Below are positions 39,439-47,694 of a DNA stretch of 64,000 bases, piece after piece. The stretch is from Natronoarchaeum rubrum (GTDB taxonomy: Archaea > Halobacteriota > Halobacteria > Halobacteriales > Natronoarchaeaceae), in assembly GCF_024494695.1 (NCBI RefSeq), contig NZ_JANHDP010000004.1, positions 62,001-126,000 of the forward strand. The letters run 5' to 3'. The position numbers and the translations under genes are program-made. The notes under the pieces are model-generated. The model ran no database searches and was not told the DNA's origin. It was given only the letters and a program-made list of their open reading frames with translations. Position 1 is the stretch's first letter, and every line of letters begins with the position of its first letter.

Positions 39439-41481
39439 TTATCCGACGACCGCCCAGACCGCGAGCGAGATAGTCACCAGCACGACCACGAACTTGCAGC
39501 CGCTGAGCAGATCTGCGTCCCTGATGTAGCCGCTGATCAGTCCCGACAGGATCGCCTGCATCGTCACGGCGTGGAAGAACAGCATCGACATCAGTTCCGT
39601 GTCGACGTTGGCACCCAGCGCCGCGGGACCGCCGCCGCCGCCGCCGCCAGCGCTGTCGGTCAGTCCGGCCATCACGTCGAGGAACTGCGTCTGGAGGATC
39701 GCCATCACGGCCAGCAGCGTCAGGTACGTCATGATGATGATCACCATCTGCATCCGCGTGCGCGACTTGCGCTCGCGGACGATGTCGTCCTGGTTCTCGC
39801 TGGCCTGCGCGGCCGTCGACAGCACGTCCGAGATCTGGCTCGACGCCTCCTGGGCCTTGCTGATCAGCTTCACCGTCCGGGCGAGCCGCGGGACGTGATA
39901 CTTGTTGTTGAACTCCACCAGGGCGTCCCGGAGATTCATCCCGTAGTTGACTTTCGCGTACATCGTCTCGAACTCGGTCGAGAGTTTCCCGGTGGATGTC
40001 TCCGCGACGGTGTTGAACGACTCCAGCAGCGTCAGCCCGGTATCGTTCGCGCTCGAGAGTTTCCGGAGGTTCTCCGAGATCTCGCCGAGCACCCGCTTCC
40101 GGTACCGGACGTTCCACTCGTAGAACACCGTCAGCGGAACCAGCACGATGTACATCGGAAGGTAGACGTACACGAACGTCCCCCAGACCGGTTCTGACTT
40201 CATCGCGCTGAGCGAGGTCGGCGCCGAGCCCGCGACCAGCGCGGTCGAGATGATCACCAAGGCCGCGGGCACGGTCAACGCCAGTGTCATCAGCGGATTG
40301 TCCCGGAAGAAGATGTGAGGGCGGCGAAGCACGTTGATCGTCTCCAGCGTCCCCTCGCGGTTCTTGATCCGGTCGAACACGCTGAAACTGCCGGTGTACT
40401 CCTCGATCAGTCCCAGATCGAGCAGGCCGCTGTCGTTGTCGACCTCCACCCACTGGCTCGACCCCTGCGGGTTCAGGAACCCGTCGCCGACCTCGTCTTC
40501 TTTCACTGTGGAGACCAGCACCAGAAAGCCCAGCCCCGTCAGCGGGATCATCCCGTAGACGGTGCCGTACAGCATCTCCGTCCTGCTCTGGCCCATCATC
40601 TGCATGATGACGAGGATGATGATCAACAGGAGCGGGAACAACGACAGCGTCATGTACATCTCGCCGAACAGCTCCAGGGTCTCGAGGGTGAGCTCCTGTT
40701 GCTGCTTGGCGGTCCGCATGTGCTTTTCTTTCTTGTCGTCGAGGAAGTCCTGCATGTCGCCGCCGCTGTTGACGATCGACAGCATGTCGGTCAGAAACTG
40801 GCTCAGCTCGTCGCTCGGCGTGTTCATCGACTGGTTCTGGATCGCCGAGCGGTAGTCCGTGTCGAAGTACTCGGTCTCCTGGACGATGCTCTGGAACTCC
40901 TTTGCGACCTCGCCGTACGTGTCGTCGGCTTTCGCCATCGCCTCCAGAATTTCCAGTTGATTGAGCCCCCCGATCGACAGCGCATACATGAAGGAGACCG
41001 CGTCGGGCAACAGCATATTGATCTCGCGCTTGCGCGCCGACGATCTGGAGTACGGCACCGCGATCAGCGTCCCGAAGCCGATGCCGAACCCGATCGCGCC
41101 GAACACGAGCCCGCTGACGAAGACGATGGCGGGAATCTTGATCGTCTGGATGAACTGGAGCACCGCCTCGTTGGGCACCGGCATCCCGAGCAGCGGTTCG
41201 GTGCTGCTGAAGACGCCGATCGAGACCAGCGAGTACCCGATCAGGATGCCGAGCATCCACAGCACGACGCCGCTCATGACGCCGATCGCCAGCGCCCGCG
41301 AGATGTACATCTCGACGGTGACGGGCATCCGCGCCTCGCCGAGCTTTCGCTCGACGTCTCTGACGAAGTCGCTGTCCTCGGAGAACAGCCGCTCGTACAG
41401 CGGGTAAAAGGCGTCGCCAAGTCCGCCGCCGGTGCTGAACCCGCTTCCGCCGGGCCCGCTACCGGTCGTGTCCAGACTCAT
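39439..41481 (-). CDS. pilC: PilC/TadC-type membrane platform protein of the type IV pilus
   Basis: This is the inner-membrane platform on which the assembly ATPase acts. The 680-residue protein has two T2SSF domains (first about 160-310 with PDAVSFMYALSIGGLNQLEILEAMAK, second about 470-600 with LRKLSSANDTGLTLLESFN and VPRLARTVKLISKAQEA) and about nine membrane helices. The N-terminal 40 residues are Gly/Ser-rich. A long cytoplasmic segment between the domains carries a DSGLLDLGLIEEYTGSFSVFDR stretch. It starts two bases after pilB. Its partner set of five pilin-like genes distinguishes it from the archaellum platform ArlJ. Confidence 0.9.
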   Translation of the reverse strand: MSLDTTGSGPGGSGFSTGGGLGDAFYPLYERLFSEDSDFVRDVERKLGEARMPVTVEMYISRALAIGVMSGVVLWMLGILIGYSLVSIGVFSSTEPLLGMPVPNEAVLQFIQTIKIPAIVFVSGLVFGAIGFGIGFGTLIAVPYSRSSARKREINMLLPDAVSFMYALSIGGLNQLEILEAMAKADDTYGEVAKEFQSIVQETEYFDTDYRSAIQNQSMNTPSDELSQFLTDMLSIVNSGGDMQDFLDDKKEKHMRTAKQQQELTLETLELFGEMYMTLSLFPLLLIIILVIMQMMGQSRTEMLYGTVYGMIPLTGLGFLVLVSTVKEDEVGDGFLNPQGSSQWVEVDNDSGLLDLGLIEEYTGSFSVFDRIKNREGTLETINVLRRPHIFFRDNPLMTLALTVPAALVIISTALVAGSAPTSLSAMKSEPVWGTFVYVYLPMYIVLVPLTVFYEWNVRYRKRVLGEISENLRKLSSANDTGLTLLESFNTVAETSTGKLSTEFETMYAKVNYGMNLRDALVEFNNKYHVPRLARTVKLISKAQEASSQISDVLSTAAQASENQDDIVRERKSRTRMQMVIIIMTYLTLLAVMAILQTQFLDVMAGLTDSAGGGGGGGPAALGANVDTELMSMLFFHAVTMQAILSGLISGYIRDADLLSGCKFVVVLVTISLAVWAVVG

Positions 41482-41483
41482 CG

Positions 41484-44400
41484 TCAGTCATCACCGTCCT
41501 CGGCGTCGAAGTCGACGTACTCGAAGCCCTCGACCTGTTTGTCCGGGCCATCGTCGCCAGTGTCGTCCTCGTCGACATCGGTAAAGATCGAGTCGTCGTC
41601 CGCGCTGTCGATTTCGTCGAAGATCGATCCCGGCGCGTCGGTTTCCTCGGCGTCGGCGTCGCTGAAGACGTCGCCGCCCTCGTCGGCCTCGAACATCGAC
41701 TCGGCGGCGGACGGATCGACCGACGTTCGGTCGGTGTCCTCGTCCGACGCCGACGCGTCCGCGGCGTCGGGCGTCTCTCCGGCGTCGACCGCGGGGTCGC
41801 TCGCATCGTCTTCGACCGACGGCTCTGCGGGCGGCGCACTCGATGTCTCCGCGTCGGGTGCCGGCTCGGCGGACGCGTCCACGCTGGGCGTTTCGGCGTC
41901 CTGCGGCCCTGTCTCCGGAGGGTCCGCATCCGACGACTCAGCGTCGACCGGCGCCGAATCCGGCGGGTCGGCATCCGTCGGCCGGTCAGCCGACGACTCG
42001 GCGTCCGGCCGCACTGCCGGTTCGTCGGCTCCGGACTCGTCGTCGTGCGGACGTTCCGGTTCCGGCGCCGTCGCATCGTCGCCGAACGGTCCGTCGGCGT
42101 CGCCCTCGAAGTCGTCGGTCGTCGGGCCGCCGAACCCGTCGTCGGCGTCGTCGAACAGCGACCCGTCGTCCGCGGGATCGGGATCGTCCCCGAACACCCC
42201 GCCGTCGTCGTGGTCGTCGCCGAACACGGACCCGGCCTCGCTCTCAGCGGAGGCGGACTCCGTTGGAGCGTTCGCTTCGTCGAGCTCCGTCGCGGCGTCA
42301 GCTTCGGCAGACTCCGGCTCCGCTCCCGCCCCAGCCGACTCCGGTTCGGTGCCTGTCTCGACGGACTCCGGTTCGGCGTCCGACGATCCGGGCGTCGAGT
42401 CGGGGTCGGATACCCCGGCAGCCGTGTCCGTTCCGGCAGGCTCAGACGCCGAATCCGCTTCGCTCCCGTCCAAGCCCGTCTCGGATGCTGTCGACTCGGC
42501 GTCAGCAGCGTCCGGCGAGATCGTCTCGCCCTCCAGTGCGGGCTGTGGCTCCGCGTCGTCGGTCGGCTCGCTTTCGGCTCCGGCGTCCGCGGCCGCATCG
42601 GCGCCGTCGGGCCCCTCGATCGCGGGCGTCGACTCGCTCCCGGTGCCGGCAGCGTCGGCCGCCTCGCCGGCGGTGTCGGTATCGAGATTGTCGATGGCGT
42701 CCCGCGCTTCGGGCGCGACGTCCTCGCCGGACGCGTCGGCCTCCGTGCCGTCGTCGAAGAAGAAGCCTCCCTCGTCGCTGAACCAGTCGGGCTCCTCGAC
42801 GTCCTCGCCGTCGTCGCCGAAGGAGATTTCGTCGTTGTCGATGCCGAAGGCGTCGTCGTCCGGCGCCGAGCCGCCGAACTCAAACTCGTCGCCCTCGTCG
42901 TCGCCGGTCAGTTCCGGCTCCGCAGCGGCGTCGACGCCGTCGAGCGCACTCGCCAGTCCGCTGGGTGTCTTGCCCTTGTACTTCTGAAGGATCGACTCCT
43001 CTGCGCGTTCGAGGATGTCGGTCACCTCGTTGAGCCCCTCTTCGTTGGGGTCGGGCCGCGGGACCAGTTCCTCCTTCTCGGGATCGACGTCGATCAGGAC
43101 GCTCTCCATCTCGCGGAGGTCTTCGAGGCTATCCTCGAGAACGCCGTTGGCGATCAGCGTCAGGATCGTCTCGGGATCGTTGATAAATGCCTGGATCGTC
43201 GCGGCGACCTGCGCGTACTCGTTGAGCCCGTTCTCGATGAGGTAGGCCAGAATCACCCGGCGTTTTTCGAGTTCGCGGTCGAGCCGCTCCTGGCCCCACC
43301 CGCGGTCGAACTTGATCTCCTCCAAGGTGTTCGACTCGCCCATCTTCAGGAACTCGTCGGTCTCGGCCTGCCACTGGTAGACGTCCTGAACGTTGATCTC
43401 GTCGTTCTCGGCGTCGTAGTGGTTGACCTCCGTCAGCACCTTGTTCCGGCGAACCTTGTGGCCCTGAACCCGCGTCTGGGTCTGGATCGACACCAGGTCC
43501 AGCGCCGTGAACATCGTCTTCGAGACGTTGATCGGCGCCGTGGTGAACCGCTTGAGCACCTCGCCGACGGAGTCGGCGTGGAACGTCGTGTAGGTGGTGT
43601 GGCCGGTCGACATGACCTGGAACAGCGTCCGGCCCTCCTCGCCGCGGATCTCGCCCATGACGATGTAGTCGGGACGCTGGCGGAGCGCGGCTTCCAGCAG
43701 GTCGAACTCGTCGACGTCGCCCTGCGAGTCGTCGGAGAACGACGGGCGCGTGATGCTGGCGATCCAGTTGCGCTGGGGCAGTTCGACCTCGCGGGTGTCC
43801 TCGATGGAGACGATCTTCGTGTTGCTCGGGATGAACAGCGAGACTGCGTTCAGGCTCGTGGTCTTCCCGGACGCAGTACCGCCAGCGAAGATCAGGCTCT
43901 TGTGGTTCTCGATGCAGAGCCAGAGGAACGCCATCTCGTCGAGCGAGAACGTCTTCCAGTTGATCAGGTCGATCGGCGTGAACGGGACGTCCTTGAACTG
44001 GCGGATCGTGTAGTTGGTCCCGTGGTCGGACACCTCGCGCCCCAGGGTGAGCTGTGAGCGCGACCCGTCAGGCAGCGTGGCGTCGACCTGCGGGCGGCGC
44101 TTGCTGATCCCCTTGCCCGAACGCTGGGCGAGTTTGACCACGAAGTCGTCGAGTTCCTCCTCGCCGTGGTAGATGTTCGTGATGATCTGCTCGTAGTCGC
44201 TGTGGTAGACGAAGACGGGCGAGTTGTACCCGTCGCAGGAGATGTCCTCGACGTTGATGTCGTGCTTGATGGGGTCGATCCGCTCGTAGCCGATGAAGTT
44301 CCGCTTTAGCAGGTACAGCAGCTTCTCGACCTGGTACTCCGTCAGCGTCTCGGGATCGTCTTCCAGTACGGCCACCTCGGGGCGCGCCTCGATGCCGTGG

Positions 44401-45500
44401 AGTCCGCCGTCGTCCTCGTCGTCGGGCTCGACGTCCCGGCCGAGCAGCTTCTTGATCTCGGTGACGTAGTCGCCGCTGCCGCTGCCGGGGCTGGTAAAGA
44501 GATCGTAGCGCTGGAGCAGCTTCTTGGTCTCCCGATCGATCACGTCCTTGCGGACGCTGTCGTCGCCCGCGGTGGCGATGTCGTCGTCGTTGTACTTGAT
44601 CGCCGTTCGCAGCTTTCCGGTGAGAAAGTCCTGCAGGTCGAGTTCGATCTCGTTGAGGTACGGCTCGACGGCGTAGTACTTCTTCTCGTTTTCCTTTTCG
44701 GAGTGAAACAGGATGACGAAGGCGTAGGGTTTGTTGACCCAGTATCGGTTCTCCTCGCGGAAGTGGGTCTTTTTCTCCATCGGGACGGCCTTCTCGAGGT
44801 CGTAGCGGTTGACGACCGTCGTGTGGCCCTCGACCGTCGAGAAGAACTCGTCTTCGGCCTCGTGTTCGACGTTGACGGTCCGCTCGTCGACGAGGTCGGC
44901 CAACTCCTCGGCCTTCGAGTTGCCCTCGAACAGCTTGTCCTCTACGTCCTCGGGCTCGAAACCGAGGTGGTCGGCGGGCTCGAAGGGGACTTTCTCGCCA
45001 TCCTCGCGCGGCGCCTCGACGCCGGTGCCCCGTCCCTCGTAGTAGAACTCCTGCTTGAAGTGCTCCCACTCGTAGACGTCCTTGGTACAGGGCGTCTGGA
45101 CGGGGTCGATGTACTCCCAGAGCGTCCGATCGACGTCCTCGGCGATCTCCTCGTGCTCGCCGAACACCGATCCCAGCTCGTCGGGGTGAAAGCCGAGATA
45201 CGGGACGGGATCGAACTGCACGCGGTTCCAGTCGTCGCCGGAGGGTTTCTCCGGTTCGGTGTCCTCTTCGTCGTCGGGACCGGCCTCCAGACCGAGACGT
45301 TCGCCCTCCGGACGCTCCGGGTACAGCTCCGAGATTTCGTTACCGTATCCGAACTCCTCCATGAAGTCCGCCCACGTGTACCCCCCGACACTCGCGGGCG
45401 TCGCGTCCGAAGACGGGTCCCCGTCGTCCTCGGAAGTGGCCGACTCATCGGCACCGTCGAATCGTCCAGAACCCGACTGGTCGGCGTCATCGATAGCCAT
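41484..45500 (-). CDS. pilB: PilB-type secretion/assembly ATPase with a very long acidic C-terminal tail
   Basis: This is a type II/IV secretion ATPase that powers pilin assembly. The catalytic core (about residues 120-860) has Walker A FAGGTASGKTTSLNAVSLF near 543, the Asp box SIEDTREVELPQRNWIAS, Walker B RPDYIVMGEIRGEEG near 605 and the His box STGHTTYTTFHADS. A helical region ends near KGKTPSGLASALDGVDAA. From about 860 to 1338 the chain is disordered, dominated by Asp, Glu, Ala, Ser and Pro, with short conserved-looking hydrophobic words such as GFEYVDFDAEDGDD at the end. I chose ATG 45500; the earlier in-frame start adds eight residues. Confidence 0.92.
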   Translation of the reverse strand: MAIDDADQSGSGRFDGADESATSEDDGDPSSDATPASVGGYTWADFMEEFGYGNEISELYPERPEGERLGLEAGPDDEEDTEPEKPSGDDWNRVQFDPVPYLGFHPDELGSVFGEHEEIAEDVDRTLWEYIDPVQTPCTKDVYEWEHFKQEFYYEGRGTGVEAPREDGEKVPFEPADHLGFEPEDVEDKLFEGNSKAEELADLVDERTVNVEHEAEDEFFSTVEGHTTVVNRYDLEKAVPMEKKTHFREENRYWVNKPYAFVILFHSEKENEKKYYAVEPYLNEIELDLQDFLTGKLRTAIKYNDDDIATAGDDSVRKDVIDRETKKLLQRYDLFTSPGSGSGDYVTEIKKLLGRDVEPDDEDDGGLHGIEARPEVAVLEDDPETLTEYQVEKLLYLLKRNFIGYERIDPIKHDINVEDISCDGYNSPVFVYHSDYEQIITNIYHGEEELDDFVVKLAQRSGKGISKRRPQVDATLPDGSRSQLTLGREVSDHGTNYTIRQFKDVPFTPIDLINWKTFSLDEMAFLWLCIENHKSLIFAGGTASGKTTSLNAVSLFIPSNTKIVSIEDTREVELPQRNWIASITRPSFSDDSQGDVDEFDLLEAALRQRPDYIVMGEIRGEEGRTLFQVMSTGHTTYTTFHADSVGEVLKRFTTAPINVSKTMFTALDLVSIQTQTRVQGHKVRRNKVLTEVNHYDAENDEINVQDVYQWQAETDEFLKMGESNTLEEIKFDRGWGQERLDRELEKRRVILAYLIENGLNEYAQVAATIQAFINDPETILTLIANGVLEDSLEDLREMESVLIDVDPEKEELVPRPDPNEEGLNEVTDILERAEESILQKYKGKTPSGLASALDGVDAAAEPELTGDDEGDEFEFGGSAPDDDAFGIDNDEISFGDDGEDVEEPDWFSDEGGFFFDDGTEADASGEDVAPEARDAIDNLDTDTAGEAADAAGTGSESTPAIEGPDGADAAADAGAESEPTDDAEPQPALEGETISPDAADAESTASETGLDGSEADSASEPAGTDTAAGVSDPDSTPGSSDAEPESVETGTEPESAGAGAEPESAEADAATELDEANAPTESASAESEAGSVFGDDHDDGGVFGDDPDPADDGSLFDDADDGFGGPTTDDFEGDADGPFGDDATAPEPERPHDDESGADEPAVRPDAESSADRPTDADPPDSAPVDAESSDADPPETGPQDAETPSVDASAEPAPDAETSSAPPAEPSVEDDASDPAVDAGETPDAADASASDEDTDRTSVDPSAAESMFEADEGGDVFSDADAEETDAPGSIFDEIDSADDDSIFTDVDEDDTGDDGPDKQVEGFEYVDFDAEDGDD

Positions 45501-45524
45501 TGGATACACCCTTTCTTTGACCAA

Positions 45525-45563
45525 TCATAAAACCTTCCTACAATTATTGCTAGTGATAACTAG
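45525..45563 (-). promoter_or_regulatory. Promoter and small palindrome before the pilus operon
   Basis: On the minus strand GTTTTATG (45526-45533) lies about 30 bases before the pilB ATG and fits a TATA box for a leaderless transcript. Just beyond it CTAGTGATAACTAG (45550-45563) has perfect five-base arms around GATA, a possible operator overlapping the BRE side. The remaining part of the 229-base gap to the pantoate kinase gene is AT-rich and holds nothing else I can name. Confidence 0.4.
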
Positions 45564-45729
45564 AGGTGTCGACGAACGCACGGATCCCCGAATAGCCGAC
45601 CCCCATCCACGTACCGCGCTATCGGCGTCTACAGCCGATTATTGCCCGCAGAAGCCGACATCACGATGTGAATACAAGAAATAATTTTTCCCGTTTTAAA
45701 ACTGAATACATGCGGCGTTTTATGGGCGA

Positions 45730-46557
45730 CTAGCGAAGCATCGCGCCGGCGGGATGGGTAGCACAGACCTCGGGATCGTATCCGGCGTCGGTCAGCCCGG
45801 TTCCGAGCGCGAACACCGTCTCGCCGAGCATCGCCATCGACGCCTGCCCGCCGGCGTCGCTGACATCCTCGATCGCCTCGCCGACTCGCTCGCTCAACAG
45901 CCCGGCCTCCCGGGCGAATTGGCGGGAGGCGAAGATGAAACTCGACAGCGTGGGTTCTCCGACGACCCGCGAGAGCGCGCGCTCGCCGGCCTCGTCGATC
46001 GGGTCCGTCTCGCCGCCGAGCACCGCTTCGGTGTCGAGTTCGCCGAACGTCAGGTATTCGACGCGCGCGCGTGCGGGCACGGCGTCGAGCAGGTTGTGCT
46101 GCGGACCGCCGGGTTCGAGCCGGATCGGGACGCCGCCGCGAGCCTGCGCGACGACGTCGCCCAGCCCGGTTCCCGACTGGACCTCCGCGCCGTGGGCGAT
46201 CGTGACGAGTTCGTTCTCCGAGAGCGCCAGCCCGAGCGCGCGGTTGGCAGCGAGCGCCGTTCCGAGCGCCATCGCGCCGGAGACGCCAAAGCCCGACCCG
46301 ATGGGAAGTTCGGACTCGGCGGTGACGACCGCGCGAGCGTCCAGTGCGTCGAGGACGCGATCGACCGGCTCGACGTCGATGCTCGTGCCGTCGAGGTACA
46401 CCTCCCGTTCGTCGGCCGGCCGGACCGTCACCTCGACGCCGTCGGTCAGCGCCAGTCCGGCGCCCTGAGAGCCGGCCTTGGTCGGGTCGTCGTCCTCCGA
46501 GATGCTGAAGAAGCCGGTGACGTGGCCCGGAACGAACGCGGTCGCCTCGTCGCTCAT
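45730..46557 (-). CDS. Pantoate kinase (GHMP family), archaeal CoA biosynthesis
   Basis: This enzyme phosphorylates pantoate in the archaeal route to 4'-phosphopantothenate. The 275-residue protein has FVPGHVTGFFSISEDDDPTKAGSQGAGLAL (with breaks) at the N-terminus, the GHMP ATP-binding loop LPIGSGFGVSGAMALGTALA, and SGTGLGDVVAQARGGVPIR. The C-terminal GGQASMAMLGETVFALG is the third GHMP motif. The partner phosphopantothenate synthetase is not adjacent. Start ATG 46557. Confidence 0.88.
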   Translation of the reverse strand: MSDEATAFVPGHVTGFFSISEDDDPTKAGSQGAGLALTDGVEVTVRPADEREVYLDGTSIDVEPVDRVLDALDARAVVTAESELPIGSGFGVSGAMALGTALAANRALGLALSENELVTIAHGAEVQSGTGLGDVVAQARGGVPIRLEPGGPQHNLLDAVPARARVEYLTFGELDTEAVLGGETDPIDEAGERALSRVVGEPTLSSFIFASRQFAREAGLLSERVGEAIEDVSDAGGQASMAMLGETVFALGTGLTDAGYDPEVCATHPAGAMLR

Positions 46558-46684
46558 CGTCGCACCCCTCGCCCCCGTCGCTGTCCGATCATTGACGCGG
46601 TGTTCCGGTCGGATCCCAATAAGCGTACAGATTAGCGGTCGGCGCCGCGGCGTCGAGACGCCGCTGCGAAATCGGCGTCGGCCG

Positions 46685-46775
46685 ACTCCGGAAACGACCT
46701 CGGCACGTTACTCCAGAAACGACATCCGCCCTACTTCGGAAACTGCCTCAGCACTCTACTCCTGAAGCTGCACCC
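46685..46775. repeat. Degenerate tandem repeat, units of about 23-25 bases
   Basis: Four imperfect units begin at 46685, 46710, 46733 and 46758, each with the form ACTCCGGAAACGACCTCGGC. The last one overlaps the final codons and stop of the gene ending at 46756. The array fills much of the 198-base gap before pantoate kinase. Confidence 0.5.
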
Positions 46776-47319
46776 GGCCTTCCCGGTTCATGTCGGCGTC
46801 CATCACGAGCTCGTCGCGATCGCGCAGTTCCTCCAGTTCGGTCTTGGCGTCGCCGCGGTCGTAGTCGGCCAGCACGGTCGCGGCGTCGAGCAGCAACTGC
46901 TCGGGGACGCCGCGTCCCTGGCCGCCCCGGTCGGTGCCGTGGGGCGACGTTTCGATGTCTTCGGCCATCACCCGGACGAACGCCCGGAGATCGTCATCGG
47001 GGCCGAGTTGCTCGTGCCAGCGCTTCGGGAAGTTGCTCACCCGATCGGTGCCGACCCGGTAGAACGTGTCCTCCTCGACCCACGTCTCGCTGTCGTCGGT
47101 GCGGCGTTCGATCTGCTCGCGAACGTTGCTCGGTCCCCGCGCGAAGAAGTTCTTCTCGGCGAGCGCCTCGACGTAGGCGTCGAGCTGGGCGTCGCTGACG
47201 CCCGGCCGCTCGTCGCCGTCGTAGCGCTCGATGTACAGCAGCAGGTCGCCGACGAGCATCGACTCGCCCTCTCGCTCGGCCTGTTCGATGACGTAGTCGT
47301 TCGGCTCGGGGTCGGTCAC
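46756..47319 (-). CDS. Conserved hypothetical acidic protein
   Basis: This is an unrecognised protein of 187 residues. It opens VTDPEPNDYVIEQAEREGES (GTG start) and then MLVGDLLLYIERYDGDERPGVSDAQLDAYVEALAEKNFFARGP (with breaks). A middle segment TWVEEDTFYRVGTDRVSNFPKRWHEQLG and a C-terminal helical part (LLLDAATVLADYDRGDAKTELEELRDRDELVMDADMNREGRVQ, with breaks) follow. I see no signal peptide or membrane helix. The GTG at 47319 starts the conserved-looking part; the longer open frame upstream has arginine-rich shadow composition. Confidence 0.7.
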   Translation of the reverse strand: MTDPEPNDYVIEQAEREGESMLVGDLLLYIERYDGDERPGVSDAQLDAYVEALAEKNFFARGPSNVREQIERRTDDSETWVEEDTFYRVGTDRVSNFPKRWHEQLGPDDDLRAFVRVMAEDIETSPHGTDRGGQGRGVPEQLLLDAATVLADYDRGDAKTELEELRDRDELVMDADMNREGRVQLQE

Positions 47320-47397
47320 GTGCGAGTCGCCCACGGGCGCGGACAAAAGCGTGGGGGCACTTTGACGGGGCCACGGTGAGAACGAGTCGCTACGAAC

Positions 47398-47670
47398 ATG
47401 GTCGACGTCGGCGAACACTACCGACCGACGGACGGAACGCACGACCCCGGCGTCTACCGCGTCGTGGGGACGACCGACGCCGTGACGCTGCTGCGCGTCG
47501 CGGACGGCGACGGGCGGCGCGCCCACACCGGCGAGATCAGTCGGGTCAGCGAGCGCGACCTCGACACTGCGTTCGAGCCGGCGTCTGACCCCGACGCCGG
47601 GATAAACCCCGTTTCCGCGCTCCGGAACGTGCTCTCGGGGATGTACTGGAACGTGCGAAAGTTCCTGTAG
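47398..47670 (+). CDS. Small conserved hypothetical protein
   Basis: The protein is 90 residues: VDVGEHYRPTDGTHDPGVYR, then VVGTTDAVTLLRVADGDGRR and HTGEISRVSERDLDTAFEPA, ending in NPVSALRNVLSGMYWNVRKFL. The first 55 residues could form a small beta-barrel, and the closing helix is hydrophobic and basic. It is divergent from the preceding gene and convergent with PEP synthase. No function is visible. Confidence 0.65.
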   Translation: MVDVGEHYRPTDGTHDPGVYRVVGTTDAVTLLRVADGDGRRAHTGEISRVSERDLDTAFEPASDPDAGINPVSALRNVLSGMYWNVRKFL

Positions 47671-47694
47671 TCGGCGCGGCTGTCGGAGCGGCCG

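Noticed and set aside
40315..42987. Long open frames on the plus strand opposite pilB and pilC
   Set aside because: Ser/Ala/Arg-rich products without domains; the opposite strand encodes clear PilB and PilC motifs.
36502..45500. The idea that this is the archaellum operon (arlF/G/H/I/J)
   Set aside because: No ArlH-type RecA-like protein and no ArlC/D/E are present; the large PilB/PilC pair with five pilin-like genes fits a type IV pilus system.
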